DNA from: VRUE01 sp040508545
GTDB taxonomy: Bacteria > Actinomycetota > Thermoleophilia > Solirubrobacterales > 70-9
Reading direction: 5' to 3'
DNA length: 58,167 nucleotides
NCBI GenBank assembly: GCA_040508545.1
Contig: JBEVMR010000030.1
Coordinates: 1 to 58,167 of the forward strand
The position numbers and the translations under genes are program-made. This document shows positions 57,399 through 58,167 of this stretch, piece by piece. Position 1 is the stretch's first letter. Every line of letters starts with the position of its first letter. Under the pieces are notes generated by a model. That model was not told the DNA's origin. It did not search any database and saw only the letters and a program-made list of their open reading frames with translations.

Positions 57399-58167
57399 TC
57401 AGTCCGAGAGGCTGATGGCTGTCGCTCCCCCTGCTGCGTTGTCGCCCGACATTGTGATGTTGAGTTTGTAGGTCGCGGTGGTGGTATGCGCTGCTCCGGG
57501 GCAACCGCCTTCGGATTTGTGTGACGCTGTGATGCCGGTGGCGGTCCCGCCAATCACGAGGTCGCCGGCTCCCGAATCGGTGGCGTGCAGGCCGGTGATG
57601 TTTGTCTGCTGCGGGAATGTGATTGAGCAGATCCTATTAGTGTGCGCTTCGTCGGAGAATAACTCCAGATGCACTTCGTCACCGGGAACGCTGCACTCGA
57701 TATCTGTTTTGAGCCCGTATGTTTTCCCGCCGCCTGTTGTCGTGCCGAGCGTGAACACGTAGTCACAGCTTGTCATTGCGACTGTTATCGGCTGGAAGCC
57801 CGCTTTGCATTTTTTATAGGTGGGACTCATTGTGAATGTAGTCGATCCCGAGGGAATGGTCGTGTGCGGTGTTGCGCCCAATGCGCCTCCCTCGAACGAG
57901 GAGTCCACGCATTTGACACCGGGAATACCGCCACCGAAGTTGAATTCGTTTACGCCTTCCCCGCCGACCTCTGTTCCTGTCAGTTTGAAGGGGCCGTCCG
58001 ATGTGAGTTCGCCAATCTGGTCGATCACCTCGGAGAAGCTAATGGCTGTCGGTTCCCCCGCTGCGTTGTCGCCCGACACTGTGACGTTGGCTTTGTAGGT
58101 CGCGGCGCTGGCGTGCGCTGCTCCGGGGCAACCGCCTTCGGATTTGTGCGACGCTGTAATGCCGGTG
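57399..58167 (-). CDS. Secreted tandem-domain protein (5' end beyond the window)
   Basis: The frame is open from the window edge to the stop at 57399 (at least 255 residues). It belongs to the same Cys-domain family as the protein at 24083 (SCDYVFTLGTTTGGGKTYG, LKTDIECSVPG, ITGLHATDSGAGDLVIGG). One full domain plus the end of the preceding one are visible. The DNA at 57411-57540 and 58038-58167 is nearly the same sequence 627 bp apart, so the domains arose by recent tandem duplication. AT-richer than its neighbours. Function unknown. Confidence 0.75.
   Translation of the reverse strand, partial: TGITASHKSEGGCPGAAHASAATYKANVTVSGDNAAGEPTAISFSEVIDQIGELTSDGPFKLTGTEVGGEGVNEFNFGGGIPGVKCVDSSFEGGALGATPHTTIPSGSTTFTMSPTYKKCKAGFQPITVAMTSCDYVFTLGTTTGGGKTYGLKTDIECSVPGDEVHLELFSDEAHTNRICSITFPQQTNITGLHATDSGAGDLVIGGTATGITASHKSEGGCPGAAHTTTATYKLNITMSGDNAAGGATAISLSD

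Noticed and set aside
1..58167. CRISPR arrays, rRNA and tRNA genes
   Set aside because: No regular direct-repeat/spacer array, cloverleaf or rRNA-like stretch was seen on reading; a tRNAscan or Infernal run would be decisive.

Overview
The window is about 58 kb of high-GC chromosome that looks like a deep-branching actinobacterium of the Thermoleophilia/Solirubrobacterales type. This is inferred from a Gram-positive-style gene content with a full type IV pilus locus, an Rv1264-type adenylate cyclase, Rv3679/Rv3680-like ATPases, an Rv3030-3032-like polysaccharide cluster, very large secreted proteins and many leaderless promoters. No rRNA, tRNA, CRISPR array, transposase or prophage was recognised.

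Layout. 1-8.2 kb: lipid/acyl metabolism (HAD phosphatase, thiolase, leucyl aminopeptidase, hotdog thioesterase with a 40-residue mini-protein, a divergent HxlR regulator, aldehyde and acyl-CoA dehydrogenases, a PRC-barrel protein). 8.2-16.5 kb: MeaB GTPase, acyltransferase, XRE regulator, a glucosyltransferase/GH57/methyltransferase cluster, an M28 peptidase, a methyltransferase and an AbiEi-DUF559 nuclease gene boxed by inverted palindromic repeats. 16.6-24 kb: an apparent operon parA-ftsZ-ggt-adenylate cyclase on the minus strand, diverging from two ArsA/Get3-like ATPases. 24-27.6 kb: an AT-richer secreted duplicated-domain protein, an unknown 556-residue protein and a second HxlR regulator. 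27.6-44.8 kb: the type IV pilus locus on the minus strand. It reads in transcription order thioredoxin-like protein, pilB, pilT, pilC, a large OmpA/PKD membrane protein, riboswitch-pilA, three minor pilin-like genes, pilD, pilM, pilN, pilO and a PilP-position protein. 45-51 kb: three paralogous winged-helix/SCP2-like regulators, a secreted protein, a YihY membrane protein and the primary sigma factor. 51-58 kb: paired lipoproteins, a giant secreted NHL-propeller protein with its partner, and a partial secreted repeat protein running off the right edge.

Most unusual signals. (1) A roughly 100-bp palindromic DNA element is inserted in frame, in the same orientation, in parA, ftsZ and the unknown 556-aa gene, reminiscent of Rickettsia palindromic elements; its arms appear to covary. 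(2) A second family of 40-bp palindromes (four copies) includes two that bracket the AbiEi-DUF559 nuclease gene as inverted repeats and supply stop or start codons to adjacent genes, suggesting a nuclease-linked mobile cassette. (3) A class I cyclic di-GMP (GEMM) riboswitch lies in front of the major pilin gene. (4) The first HxlR gene has paired inverted-repeat operators over divergent promoters. (5) A terminator-like hairpin sits between the rpoD promoter and rpoD.

All calls come from reading the sequence and from family knowledge; no database search was run.
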